64,000 nt of DNA, from assembly GCF_025499425.1 (NCBI RefSeq), contig NZ_JAIMCB010000002.1, positions 62,001-126,000 of the forward strand, given 5' to 3'. Shown here piece after piece: positions 43,884 through 54,188 of the stretch; positions within the stretch are counted from its first letter, which is position 1, and each line of letters begins with the position of its first letter. The stretch is from Acidiferrimicrobium sp. IK (lineage in GTDB: Bacteria > Actinomycetota > Acidimicrobiia > Acidimicrobiales > Palsa-688). Under the pieces are notes generated by a model. The model searched no databases and was not told the origin of the DNA. It saw nothing but the letters and a program-made list of their open reading frames with translations. Position numbers and translations under genes: made by a program.

Positions 43884-45397
43884 GGCGTGACCTCCCTCGT
43901 GACGGGTTCGCTGCCCTCGGCACCGTTGACCCAGCCTCCCATGACAGCAGAGAACATCCCCGCGTCGCCACCGCAGTGCACCAGCAGCAATCCGCCGTCA
44001 CGGAACTTCGGCAGCACCCGATCGGCCAACCCGGAGGGGATCCCCTCCGAGATGCCGCCCGCCCCCTGCACCAGCTCGGATCCCGGCAGCTGGAGCAGGC
44101 CTTGCAGCTCGCCGACCAGGCGGCGGCGGTCCCAGCCCTCCGCCGCGAAGGTACGCAGATGCTCGGGTGACACCGCCACGATGGCGTCGAAAGCCATCGG
44201 CAGCTTCGGATGCCCGACGCTGCGCAGGCAAGCCGCGAACGAGCGGGCCAGCGAGGCCGCGGTGCGGGACTTTTGATCGACGATCCCTCGGGGGGCTTCC
44301 CCGGCGAACAACGTGACCGCTGACGTCCCGCTCGGCACGCCTCGCTCTTCCGCCAGCGACATCCACCCCGCGGCGCGCGCCGGGCCCTCCGACTCGGCGA
44401 AGCACAAGCCCGCCTTGCCGGGGTTGCCGAAGGTGGCACGGTCCACGCCACCGGGGCGGCCCCCGCCGACGTTGCGGATCACCAGCTGCAACGCCCGACC
44501 GATCGTCGAGTTGGCCCGGGTGCCCTGCCCGAACACGTTAACCCCGCTGTTGATCCCGACCGCGGGTGCGATCGGACCGTTGACGACGAGCACCGGGCCA
44601 GCGAAATGGGTGGTGGCGAGCAGACCATGAGCGTTGAACTCCGTGGTGCAAGCGGCCTCCACCGCGGTCAGCACGACGGGGAGGTACTCCGGGCGGCAGC
44701 CGGCCATGACCGCGTTGACGGCCACCTTCTCCACGGTGCACTCGACGAGGTTGGGCGGCACGACGGCCACGACGTCGGTCGCGGCGCGGGTGGTGCCGGC
44801 GAGCATGCGCAGCACCCGCACCTCGGTCGGGGCGACGAGCGGAAGGCCGTCAGACCAGCCCCGGTCGTACATCGCCTCCGCTTCGTCCTCGGCGCTGGCC
44901 AGCTCCACCCGGCGGGACCGCAGCGGGCTGCGACCGAAGCGAACCGCCAGCGTCTCGGGCATCCCGACGTCGTGGGTGCGCGACCCGCACCCGGGGCGGT
45001 AAGGCGGCAGCGCCGGGAACGCTGCTCCCAGGTCGACGCCGAAGAACTCGGACCACCGCCCCACCTCCCACCCCACGACCCGGCTCTGCTCCCGACCGTC
45101 GACAACCCGCACGACGGTCGGGACCGTCTCGATGTCGAGATGGAAGCTGACCGCGAGCTCGCGGTCGTCGATGACACCGGGGACGCCGTCGGGGAAGGCC
45201 GGGTCGTCTTGGCTGTAGACCGCGGCGATCGCCCCGTCAGCGGCGAGGCGGGCGATGACTGGGGCCACCAGCTCGCAGGTCGGGCAGTCCCGCTTGAGGA
45301 CCGCTACCACCCCGTCGGGCACCGCCGGCGGAAACGGGCCGCCGGGTGCAAGTGGCGCCTCGGCGCCGACCGTCGGGCTGGGCGGCTGGTTCCCCAC
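43874..45397 (-). CDS. thioredoxin-fold protein, partner of the UGSC selenoprotein
   Basis: A 507-residue protein. Residues about 28-115 are a thioredoxin fold with V-A-V-L-K-R-D-C-P-T-C (Cys38 and Cys41) and a cis-proline region E-T-V-P-T-V. The remaining about 380 residues belong to a conserved domain I do not recognise by name; it contains M-Y-D-R-G-W-S-D-G-L-P-L-V and many glycine-rich strands. GTG 45397 follows TATGGT by 6 nt, so the operon is probably leaderless. The UGSC gene starts inside its 3' end. The pairing suggests the thioredoxin domain reduces or is reduced by the Sec centre. It is divergent from a SulP transporter. Confidence 0.8.
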   Translation of the reverse strand: MGNQPPSPTVGAEAPLAPGGPFPPAVPDGVVAVLKRDCPTCELVAPVIARLAADGAIAAVYSQDDPAFPDGVPGVIDDRELAVSFHLDIETVPTVVRVVDGREQSRVVGWEVGRWSEFFGVDLGAAFPALPPYRPGCGSRTHDVGMPETLAVRFGRSPLRSRRVELASAEDEAEAMYDRGWSDGLPLVAPTEVRVLRMLAGTTRAATDVVAVVPPNLVECTVEKVAVNAVMAGCRPEYLPVVLTAVEAACTTEFNAHGLLATTHFAGPVLVVNGPIAPAVGINSGVNVFGQGTRANSTIGRALQLVIRNVGGGRPGGVDRATFGNPGKAGLCFAESEGPARAAGWMSLAEERGVPSGTSAVTLFAGEAPRGIVDQKSRTAASLARSFAACLRSVGHPKLPMAFDAIVAVSPEHLRTFAAEGWDRRRLVGELQGLLQLPGSELVQGAGGISEGIPSGLADRVLPKFRDGGLLLVHCGGDAGMFSAVMGGWVNGAEGSEPVTREVTPWV

Positions 45398-45446
45398 CGC
45401 GCCACCATACGCCCCGGCATCGCACGGTCGCCGGGGGCAGTGGGCG

Positions 45447-47171
45447 ATGATGACCGCCATGGCCCAGGCGAGGACACCAACGGACCGCGACGGGAGCAGA
45501 ATCCCGGAGGTCTTCTCGTCGCTCAGGGGCTACCAGGCGTCGTGGGCCGGCCCCGACGCCATCGCCGGGGTGACCCTTCTGGTCATCGCCGTCCCCGAGC
45601 AGATCGCCACGTCGAGGCTGGCCGGCATGCCCCCCATCACCGGCCTGTACGCGTTCGTGGCCGGCACCGTCCTCTTCGCCCTGGTCGGACGCAACCCCCG
45701 GATGTCGGTGGGGGCCGACTCGACGATCGCGCCGCTGTTCGCGCTGGGCGTGGCCCAGTTCGCGCCGGCCGGGACACCGCGTTACGTGGCGCTGGTCGGG
45801 CTCCTCGCGGTCCTGGTCGGGGCGCTGGTGGCGGCGGTCGGGCTGCTGCGGCTGGGGTGGCTCGCGGAGTTCCTCTCCGCTCCGATCATCACCGGATTCC
45901 TGGCCGGCATCGCAGTGGTGATCGTCATCCACCAGCTCCCGGACCTGCTCGGCATCCCCTCCTCGAGCGGCTCGAACCTCCATCGGGTCGGCTACATCGC
46001 CACCCACCTCGACGGGGTCAACGGCTGGTCGGCGGGGATCGGGGTGGCGGTCCTGGCCGCGGTGGTCGGCGCGGAGCGCGTCGACCGGCGGATCCCGGGC
46101 GCGCTCGTCGGCCTGCTCGCCTCGACGATCGTGGTGGCGGCCGCCGGTCTGCGCGGCCACGGCGTCGCTGTGCTCGGCCACGTGGTGCATGGCGCCCCCC
46201 GCTGGGGTCTCGCCGGCCTGTCGTGGAGCGCGGTGCGCGACACCGCGCCCATCGCCGGGGTCGTGGCTCTGGTGGTCATCAGCCAGTCGGCCGCGACGGC
46301 CCGGGCCTTCCCGGGCAGCGCCGAGTACCAGGAGGACACCAACCGGGACTTCGTCGCGGTCGGCGCCGGCAGCATCGTCGCCGGGCTCGCCGGCGCCTTC
46401 CCGGTGAACGCCAGCCCGCCCCGGACCGCCGCGGTGGCCTCCGCCGGCGGCCGCTCGCAAGCGGCCGGGCTGGGGGCCGCCGCCGCCGTGGTGCTGCTGG
46501 TCCCGGCCGCCCGGCTTCTCACCGACGTTCCCGTGGCGACGTTGGCCGGTGTGCTCATCTTCGTGGCCGCCCGGATCTTCCGCGTCGGGGACCTCGTCGC
46601 GGTGCTGCGCTTCGACTACGTCGAGTTCGCCTTGGCCGTGGTCACGTTGCTGACCGTCGCGCTGGTCGGGGTGGAGCAGGGCATCGGAGTGGCGGTCGGG
46701 CTGGCCATCTTGGACCGCACCCGTCTCAGCGCCCGGCCCCAGCTGCACGTGCTCGGTCGGATCCCGGGGACCACCAGCTGGGCGCCGCTCAGCGGTGTCG
46801 AGCACGCCGCGCAAGTGCCCGGCGTCCTGGTCGTCCTTTTCGCCACGCCGCTTTGGTACGCCAACGCCGTGCACTTCCGCGCCGAGCTGCAGACCGCTCG
46901 CCTGCGGGTTGCCGGCACCCTCCACGCCGTCGTCCTCGACGCCATCGGGATGAGCGACATCGACTACACGGGAGCCAAAGCCCTCGCCGAGGCGCTCGAC
47001 GACCTCGACGAGCAGCAGATCGGATTCGCCATCGCCAGAGCCGGCGAGCACGTCCGCGTCAGCCTCGAGCGCAGCGGGCTGCTGGCCCGCATCGGCGAGG
47101 ACCACCTGTATCCCGCGGTCGACGAGGCGGTGACCGCTCTGACCGCCGGCGGCGCTCCCCGCCAGCCCTAG
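45447..47171 (+). CDS. SulP-family anion transporter with STAS domain
   Basis: A 574-residue protein. Residues about 25-430 are the SulP membrane domain (G-V-T-L-L-V-I-A-V-P-E-Q-I-A, T-G-L-Y-A-F, F-P-V-N-A-S-P-P-R-T-A-A). Residues about 460-570 are a cytoplasmic STAS domain with V-V-L-D-A-I-G-M-S-D-I-D-Y-T-G, in which a serine is kept at the anti-sigma-antagonist position. SulP proteins move sulfate, bicarbonate or other anions. Three close in-frame ATGs exist; the first has GGGGG 9 nt upstream. Next to a selenoprotein operon, a role in oxyanion uptake is an open guess. Confidence 0.87.
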   Translation: MMTAMAQARTPTDRDGSRIPEVFSSLRGYQASWAGPDAIAGVTLLVIAVPEQIATSRLAGMPPITGLYAFVAGTVLFALVGRNPRMSVGADSTIAPLFALGVAQFAPAGTPRYVALVGLLAVLVGALVAAVGLLRLGWLAEFLSAPIITGFLAGIAVVIVIHQLPDLLGIPSSSGSNLHRVGYIATHLDGVNGWSAGIGVAVLAAVVGAERVDRRIPGALVGLLASTIVVAAAGLRGHGVAVLGHVVHGAPRWGLAGLSWSAVRDTAPIAGVVALVVISQSAATARAFPGSAEYQEDTNRDFVAVGAGSIVAGLAGAFPVNASPPRTAAVASAGGRSQAAGLGAAAAVVLLVPAARLLTDVPVATLAGVLIFVAARIFRVGDLVAVLRFDYVEFALAVVTLLTVALVGVEQGIGVAVGLAILDRTRLSARPQLHVLGRIPGTTSWAPLSGVEHAAQVPGVLVVLFATPLWYANAVHFRAELQTARLRVAGTLHAVVLDAIGMSDIDYTGAKALAEALDDLDEQQIGFAIARAGEHVRVSLERSGLLARIGEDHLYPAVDEAVTALTAGGAPRQP

Positions 47172-47253
47172 CCTCCTGGCTGCTGGTTCGCCGGGCCGCC
47201 AGGATGGGGCTTCGCCTCGCTGGAGTCGCCGGTCGGCTGCCCGAGGCTGGGAC

Positions 47254-47282
47254 TTGACAGTCCCCTCACCGGCCGTTAGACC
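47254..47282 (+). promoter_or_regulatory. sigma70-type promoter of the thi operon
   Basis: TTGACA (47254-47259) and TAGACC (47277-47282) are separated by exactly 17 nt, placing the transcription start near 47289, about 7 nt before the TPP aptamer. Confidence 0.8.
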
Positions 47283-47295
47283 CGGTGCTCGATAA

Positions 47296-47385
47296 CACGG
47301 GAGCCCGGTGACACCGGACTGAGAGGGGCGCTCGAAGCGCCCGACCGTCGAACCTGATCCGGGTCATGCCGGCGAAGGGAGCGTG
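47296..47385 (+). ncRNA. TPP (THI-box) riboswitch
   Basis: The conserved elements appear in order: ACGGGAGCCC, the hairpin CCGGT-GAC-ACCGG, CTGAGAG, a variable stem GGGGCGC-TCGAA-GCGCCC, CCTGAT, and TGCCGGCGAAGGGA. P1 is closed by CACG (47296-47299) with CGTG (47382-47385). Only 2 nt separate the aptamer from the thiE GTG, and the likely Shine-Dalgarno AGGGAG (47376-47381) lies inside the aptamer's 3' strand. TPP binding should therefore hide the ribosome-binding site directly, repressing thiE-thiO-thiS-thiG-tenI translation. Confidence 0.95.
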
Positions 47386-47387
47386 GA

Positions 47388-48008
47388 GTGCCGGGCCGCC
47401 TGCATCTGATCACCGACACGAGGTCCGGCCTGGATCCGTTGGCCGCGCTGCCCGCCGCCCTGGCCGCCGGCGTGGACGTCGTCCAGGTCCGGATGAAAGA
47501 AGCGACCGACCGTGAGGTCCACGCCGCGACCCGCCGGGTCGTGGCCATGTGCGACGCCCACGGCGCGACCTGCATCGTCGATGACCGCCTCGACGTGGCG
47601 CTCGCCGCCGGCGCCGCAGGCGTGCACCTCGGAGCGGAGGACCTGCCGGTGGCCGACGCCCGGCGGGTGGCCGGCGCCGGGTTCGTCATCGGCGCGACCG
47701 TCCGCGATCCCGACGCGGCGCTACGAGCCGTCGACGACGGCGCTTCCTATCTCGGTGTCGGACCGGCGTTCGCCACCTCGACCAAAGCCGGCCTGCCGGC
47801 GCCGCTCGGCCCGGCCGGCATCGCAGCTGTGTGCGCGGTCGCCGGCGTGCCTGTGATCGCCATCGGCGGTGTCCGGGCCGGCCGGGTGGCCGCCTTGATG
47901 GAGGCCGGCGCGGGCGGGGTGGCCGTCGTGGACGCCGTCTACGGCGCGCCCGACCCGTCCGACGCGGTCCGGGCGCTTCGCGCCGCGCTCGACGAGGCCG
48001 GAGCTTGA
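47388..48008 (+). CDS. thiE: thiamine-phosphate synthase
   Basis: A 206-residue TIM barrel that joins the pyrimidine diphosphate and thiazole phosphate to thiamine phosphate. Hallmarks are L-I-T-D, V-Q-V-R-M-K-E-A-T, I-V-D-D-R, G-V-H-L-G-A-E-D-L, G-V-G-P-A-F-A-T-S-T-K and V-I-A-I-G-G-V. GTG 47388 lies directly after the TPP riboswitch. Its stop overlaps the start of thiO. Confidence 0.94.
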   Translation: MPGRLHLITDTRSGLDPLAALPAALAAGVDVVQVRMKEATDREVHAATRRVVAMCDAHGATCIVDDRLDVALAAGAAGVHLGAEDLPVADARRVAGAGFVIGATVRDPDAALRAVDDGASYLGVGPAFATSTKAGLPAPLGPAGIAAVCAVAGVPVIAIGGVRAGRVAALMEAGAGGVAVVDAVYGAPDPSDAVRALRAALDEAGA

Positions 48009-49131
48009 CCGGCCCCGACGTGGTCGTGGTGGGCGGCGGGGTCATCGGCTTGTCGCTGGCGTGGCGGGCGGCGACGGCCGGCATGGCGGTGACGGTGTGC
48101 GACCCGACCCCCGGGCGAGGGTCCTCTTGGGTCGCGGCGGGGATGCTGGCGCCGGTGACCGAGGCGACGACCGAGGAGCGGGACCTGACCCGGATGGGGC
48201 TGGCGTCGATCGCCCGCTGGCCGCGCTTCGCCGCGGACCTGGAGGAGGAGACCGGCGTGGACGTGGGGCTCCGCCAGGACGGGACGCTCCAGGTCGCGTT
48301 CGACAACGACGACCGGCGGGCCCTCGACCATCTGGCGGCGGTACACCACGATCTCGGATTGGCCAGCGAGCGGTGCTCGTCGAGCCGGTGCCGGGCCCTC
48401 GAACCGGCGCTCAGCCCCGGCGTGCGCGGCGGGCTGTTCGCCGGCGACGACTGGCAGGTCGATCCCCGCTCCGTCGTGGCCGCGCTGCGCGAGGCCCTGC
48501 AGCGTAGAGGCGTCCCGGTGCTGCGCACCGCGGTCCGCAGCGTCGGGGTCGGACCCGGCGGCCGGGCTACCGGCGTCGACACCGACGACGGGGAGTTCCG
48601 CCGGGCGGGGGCGGTGGTGCTCGCGGCGGGAGCCGACTCGGCGAAGGTGGCGGGGGTCCCGGACGCGGCGCGGCCCGCGGTCCGCCCGGTGAAAGGAGAG
48701 ATCCTTCGGCTGCGAGCCGAGCCCACCGAGGTCCCCTTCACCCGGACGATCAGGGGCAGCGTGCAGGGGCGCAGCGTGTACCTGGTCCCGCGGCTCAACG
48801 GGGAGGTGGTGGTCGGCGCGACGATGCAAGAAGCCGGTTACGACACGACGGTACGGGCCGGCGCGGTCCACGACCTGCTCCACGCCGCGATCGACCTGGT
48901 ACCCGCGATCGAGGAGCTGCGCCTCGTCGAGGCCGCGGCCGGCTTGCGCCCCGGGAGCCCGGACAACGCGCCGCTGCTCGGAGCGTCGGGGACCCCCGGA
49001 CTGCTGCTCGCGACCGGTCACTTCCGCAACGGCGTGCTGCTCGCGCCGCTCACCGCGGACGCGCTGGTCGAGGTCCTCGCCGGACGGCCGCTGCCGGCCG
49101 ACGCCGCGGCGGGCTGCGCCGGGAGGTTCCA

Positions 49132-49135
<4 letters not shown>
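48005..49135 (+). CDS. thiO: glycine oxidase
   Basis: A 376-residue FAD-dependent oxidase that makes dehydroglycine (iminoacetate) for thiazole assembly under aerobic conditions. The dinucleotide motif is V-V-V-V-G-G-G-V-I-G-L-S-L-A-W. G-S-S-W-V-A-A-G-M-L-A-P and A-A-G-L-R-P-G-S-P-D-N-A-P are typical of ThiO. The start is a TTG sharing TTGA with the thiE stop, with GGAG just upstream. An internal GTG at 48020 is a weaker alternative. Using ThiO rather than ThiH implies an oxygen-dependent route. Confidence 0.92.
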
Positions 49136-50760
<1,625 letters not shown>

Positions 50761-50823
50761 GCGGTCCCCGCATCGCTGCCGGCGGGCGCCGGAGGGCTCC
50801 CTCGACGAGGCGACCGCACCCGA

Positions 50824-51708
50824 TCAGGGCAGCCGAGCGGCGGCCACTGGTACCAGCACCTCTCGGCACCAGGTGCGAAAATCCGTCGCGGTCGGCGTTG
50901 CGAAGGCCCAGTCGGCTTCGTAGATGCCCTCTTGTGCCGCAGTGAACGTCTCGACGGTCTCGGTGATCTGCCCTTCGGGGGCGTTGACGGAGCGCAGGGA
51001 GGCCACCAGGTCGTCGATGCTCGCCGGCACGTAGGCGATGGTCCGGCCGAGCTCCTCGCCCATCACGGCGGCCATCTGGTCGGGGGTGAGTCGGTCTGGG
51101 CCGAACACCGGAAGGTTCTCCTGGCCGGACCAACTCAGGTCCGCGAGCAGGTCAGCCGCGGTGCGTGCGATGTCGCGGGTCGCGATGGTCGGCATCGCCA
51201 CGTCGGCTCCCCACGCGAGCGAGAACGATCCGCGAGACACGATGCTGTCCACCTGGCGCAGCAGGTTCTCCATGTAGAAGGGCATGCTCAACGCTCGGTA
51301 GGCGGCTCGGGACCTTCGCAGTTCGGCGTCCATGGCGAACGCGGAGGACAAGACCCCGGCGGGTTTGGCCCAGCCGTGCCCTGCGCTGGAGACGCCGACG
51401 ACGTGGCCGACGTCGTGGCGGCTGATTGCTTGGGAGGCGATGCGGGAGAAGCTGACGTAGTGCTCATGGGTGCTCGGCGCTGCTGGGTGCGGGGGCACCA
51501 ACCAGAACACGGCGTCGGCCCCGGACAGCGCGGCGTCGAGCACCGCAGGGTCCCCGTGCGACCCAACGACCACGTCGGCCCGGCGCCGGGCGTCATCGCT
51601 CAGCCGGGAGGCGTCCCGGGCGATGACCCGCAGCTCGCTGCCCCGCTCGAGCAGTTCCCGCACCAGCTCACTGCCGATCTGTCCGGTGGGGGCGGTGATC
51701 ACGATCAT
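50824..51708 (-). CDS. NmrA/quinone-oxidoreductase-like NAD(P)-binding protein
   Basis: A 294-residue atypical SDR of the NmrA type. M-I-V-I-T-A-P-T-G-Q-I-G starts the Rossmann fold with a relaxed glycine motif. V-V-G-V-S-S-A-G-H and F-Y-M-E-N-L-L are typical, and the catalytic Y-x-x-x-K is absent. ATG 51708 has AGGA about 10 nt upstream. It is divergent from a TetR regulator with an operator between them, so it is probably the regulated target, perhaps a quinone or aldehyde reductase. Confidence 0.83.
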   Translation of the reverse strand: MIVITAPTGQIGSELVRELLERGSELRVIARDASRLSDDARRRADVVVGSHGDPAVLDAALSGADAVFWLVPPHPAAPSTHEHYVSFSRIASQAISRHDVGHVVGVSSAGHGWAKPAGVLSSAFAMDAELRRSRAAYRALSMPFYMENLLRQVDSIVSRGSFSLAWGADVAMPTIATRDIARTAADLLADLSWSGQENLPVFGPDRLTPDQMAAVMGEELGRTIAYVPASIDDLVASLRSVNAPEGQITETVETFTAAQEGIYEADWAFATPTATDFRTWCREVLVPVAAARLP

Positions 51709-51734
51709 CGAGTAGATCCTTTCGCGGGTTCTGA

Positions 51735-51761
51735 AAGTAGACGGCACCGTACCGTCTACTT
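51735..51761. promoter_or_regulatory. 27-bp operator between TetR and NmrA genes
   Basis: AAGTAGACGG and CCGTCTACTT form a perfect 10-bp inverted repeat around a 7-nt centre (CACCGTA). It lies 27 nt from the NmrA start and 49 nt from the TetR start. TAGACT at 51770-51775 may be the -10 box of the TetR gene. Confidence 0.8.
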
Positions 51762-51809
51762 CGGGACTGTAGACTCACCCGTACCGTTCGGCAACCAGGA
51801 GATACGTCG

Positions 51810-52454
51810 ATGGCACGGCGCGGGGCAGCTCTTCGCGACCACATCCTCGACTCGGCAAAAGTGGCCTTTCTCGAGTCGGGCTTCGAGCGCACCTCGATGG
51901 ACGCCATCGCGGCGCGAGCCGAGACCTCCAAGCGGTCGCTGTACGCGTACTTCCCGACCAAGGACAACCTCTTCGTGGCGGTCGTGGCGAGGATCCGGGA
52001 GCAGTTCGCGGCGCGGCTCTTGTCACCCTCGGCCTACGCGGCGGATCCGCCCGAGGCGATCGCTCGCTATCTGGCACGCTTCGACCAGCTGCTTCGATGG
52101 TCCTCCGTGGTCCTCACGCTGCGGGTCGGGATGGGGGAAGCCGACCGGCTGCCGGCGGTCGCGGCTGGACTTGATGACGCGCTCTTCGGGGTGGCCGATC
52201 GCCACCTCGATGACTACCTAGCGTCGCACTACCGGGGGGAAGAAGATGCCCTAGCGGTGATGCGCGACCAGCTCCTCGGCTTCGCCGTGTACCCGCTGCT
52301 TCCCAGACTCCTGCTCGGGGTCGAGCCGATGGAGGACGTGCTCGGCGACGCCGACGGCGTTTCCGCCGCGACCATTGAGCGGGCGCGCGCCGCGACGCGC
52401 GCAATCATCGATCTCCATCTTCACAGCGGGCGCGTGAGCCCAAGCGGCGCCTAA
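51810..52454 (+). CDS. TetR-family regulator
   Basis: A 214-residue TetR protein. The N-terminal helix-turn-helix (residues about 8-55) includes L-D-S-A-K-V-A-F-L-E-S-G-F-E-R-T-S-M-D-A and S-L-Y-A-Y-F-P-T-K-D. The C-terminal domain is helical and unassigned. AGGAG precedes the ATG. It most likely represses the divergent NmrA-type gene and itself through the 51735 operator. It is distinct in sequence from the TetR protein at 29695. Confidence 0.88.
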   Translation: MARRGAALRDHILDSAKVAFLESGFERTSMDAIAARAETSKRSLYAYFPTKDNLFVAVVARIREQFAARLLSPSAYAADPPEAIARYLARFDQLLRWSSVVLTLRVGMGEADRLPAVAAGLDDALFGVADRHLDDYLASHYRGEEDALAVMRDQLLGFAVYPLLPRLLLGVEPMEDVLGDADGVSAATIERARAATRAIIDLHLHSGRVSPSGA

Positions 52455-52797
52455 CTCGCTCAGCCCCGGCTGCCTCGGCGTCATCGGCGGCGGCCAGCTC
52501 GATGATCGACCCCGAAATCCGGGAGTGACAACCCTGCAAGAAGCCGTGACCGGCGAATGGCTGGAAAGGGCGAATGAATTCCTCCCCAGCGGCCGCCTTG
52601 TCGTCCTGCGCACCGAGGCTCGACGGGATCGATGAATCGACCGAGTCGCTGGAAGGCGCCCGGGCCTGAGAGCGGAAGCCGCCGAGGAGCTCGGTGAGCC
52701 CCCGGCTCGGGGCTGACTCGCCGCCGGCGAGTTTGCGCCGGTCGCACGGCCGCGTTGCTCCAGGCAGCACACTCAGTCGACATCCGGTTGTGCGTGT
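52455..52797. other. non-coding stretch, left edge of the toxin-antitoxin island
   Basis: About 340 bp between the TetR gene and the first toxin-antitoxin remnant. I see no convincing reading frame, RNA gene or strong hairpin. It may be decayed sequence. Confidence 0.4.
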
Positions 52798-52900
52798 CGA
52801 ACGCCAACTCGCCCGCCGCCTCGCCGACATGGCCACCGACACCGGCACCCCCACCGAGGCTGACCGGCAATGGGCGCGCTTCGCGCTCGGACTCGACTGA
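52798..52900 (+). pseudogene. VapB-type antitoxin remnant, C-terminal part only
   Basis: The last 34 codons (A-R-R-L-A-D-M-A-T-D-T-G-T-P-T-E-A) match the C-terminus of the intact antitoxin at 53961 (A-D-M-A-T-D-T-G-T-P-T-E-E). The N-terminal DNA-binding part and start codon are missing. Confidence 0.8.
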
Positions 52901-53196
52901 CGCCTGGAGTCACCCTGGACACAGCCGGACTCGCTCCATCGAGCGAGGCGACCGGCGCGTGCAGGCGCTCCCCGGCGAAGCCCACCTGACCGGCGCAGAC
53001 CTCACCATCCCCGCTGGAGCACTCGCACAATGCTGGCGAGGAAGCCCCCCGTCAAGACGCCTCGCCCGGCTCCTCGAACTCCACAACGTCACCGTCGACC
53101 CCAGCGACGCAGCCGCCGCAAAGGCCGCCGGCATCCGCTGCGGACAAGCCGACACCCACGACCTCCTCGACGCCTCCGACCTCCTCACCGCCCGCG
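52900..53196 (+). pseudogene. VapC-type PIN toxin remnant
   Basis: Homologous throughout to the PIN toxin at 54188, but its start codon is ACG where the other has ATG. A frameshift near 52925-52940 follows L-D-T-A-G-L, and the sequence ends after L-L-T-A-R-G without the last acidic motif. The downstream sequence becomes the promoter of the RHH antitoxin. Confidence 0.82.
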
Positions 53197-53219
53197 GTTA
53201 TACCTGTTATACTAGATAC

Positions 53220-53465
53220 GTGAAGACGGCCGTGTCCTTGCCGGATGACCTCTATGAGCGTGCCGAGCAGGCGGCTCAGCAGCTTGGCGTAAACCGCTCC
53301 CAACTCTACGCACGCGCCCTGACCAAGTACCTCCAAGACATCGGCCCGGACCCCGTCACGGACCGACTGAACGCACTGGCCGACGAACATGCCAAGGAAC
53401 GGACGGCCCCCGAATCATCGGCGGCGGCCCGCTCGATGATCGACTCCGGCGGCTGGGAGTGGTAG
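53220..53465 (+). CDS. ribbon-helix-helix antitoxin (MazE-like)
   Basis: An 81-residue antitoxin. V-K-T-A-V-S-L-P-D-D-L-Y-E-R-A-E-Q-A-A is the RHH DNA-binding start, N-R-S-Q-L-Y-A-R-A-L-T-K-Y-L its second helix, and the acidic tail wraps the toxin. GTG 53220 is leaderless (TATACT 6 nt upstream). Two GTTATAC direct repeats (53197-53203 and 53206-53212) overlap this promoter and may be its operator. It overlaps the toxin start by 7 nt. Confidence 0.85.
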   Translation: MKTAVSLPDDLYERAEQAAQQLGVNRSQLYARALTKYLQDIGPDPVTDRLNALADEHAKERTAPESSAAARSMIDSGGWEW

Positions 53466-53794
53466 CGCGCGGAGAGGTCTGGTGGACAGACTTCGGCGAT
53501 CCGGCGGGTTCGTCGCCCGGGTACCGGAGGCCAGCCGTCGTGATCTCCTCCGACCGCTTCAATCGGTCTCGAATCAACACAGTGATCGTGGCGGCGATCA
53601 CGTCCAATACTCGGCTGAGCCGCGAGCCGGGGAACGTGACGCTGCCAGACGACCTGTTGCCCAAACCTTCCGTCGTCAACGTGACAGCTCTATTCACAGT
53701 CGATCGCGACCAACTGGTCGACCACGTCACGGACCTCCCCGCTCTCGAATCCAGGGCGCTCGACGACGGGCTTCGACTGGTCCTCAGCCTCTAA
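53459..53794 (+). CDS. MazF/PemK-type endoribonuclease toxin
   Basis: A 111-residue toxin with R-G-E-V-W-W-T-D-F-G-D-P-A-G-S, Y-R-R-P-A-V-V-I-S-S-D and I-V-A-A-I-T-S-N, the MazF core. The catalytic arginine and threonine of MazF are present as R (R-R-P) and T (I-T-S-N). It cleaves mRNA at short motifs and is neutralised by the preceding antitoxin. This is the most intact pair in the island. Confidence 0.9.
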   Translation: MVARGEVWWTDFGDPAGSSPGYRRPAVVISSDRFNRSRINTVIVAAITSNTRLSREPGNVTLPDDLLPKPSVVNVTALFTVDRDQLVDHVTDLPALESRALDDGLRLVLSL

Positions 53795-53960
53795 CAACCA
53801 TCGAGAGAGGGTCGTGAATGCACACGCTAAGCGCAGCCCCGGGCCATACGTCGTGGCGGCTCACCTCGGTATCGGAGGACCAGACAGCATCTAGTCGTAC
53901 CACTGCGACATGGCGATTGGCGGCGTGGCCGCCGGCCGACGACGCCCGTACCATCGAACT

Positions 53961-54188
53961 ATGACCACGAAGCTGGCGACAAGCCTCCCGGACGAGCAAG
54001 TCGCAGCCGCCCGGCAAGCCGTCAGCGAAGGGCGAGCCACGTGGGTCTCCGCGTACACCGCCTCATCGCTCGCCAAGCGGATCCGCAACGACCAACTCAC
54101 CGACCTCCTCGCCGACATGGCCACCGACACCGGCACCCCCACCGAAGAAGCCCGGCAGCAGGCGCGCGGCGCGCTCGGACTCGACTGA
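53961..54188 (+). CDS. VapB-type antitoxin
   Basis: A 75-residue antitoxin (T-T-K-L-A-T-S-L-P-D-E-Q-V, S-E-G-R-A-T-W-V-S-A-Y-T) with a helical C-terminus. The ATG at 53961 is leaderless (TACCAT 6 nt upstream). The TGATG overlap couples it to the PIN toxin. Its C-terminus is nearly identical to the remnant at 52798. Confidence 0.84.
   Translation: MTTKLATSLPDEQVAAARQAVSEGRATWVSAYTASSLAKRIRNDQLTDLLADMATDTGTPTEEARQQARGALGLD

Noticed and set aside
44606-47257. Very long open frame on the + strand across the thioredoxin and SulP genes
   Set aside because: It is antisense to the thioredoxin-fold gene and in another frame of SulP. It is rich in R, G, P and A with no domain, a typical GC-rich shadow.
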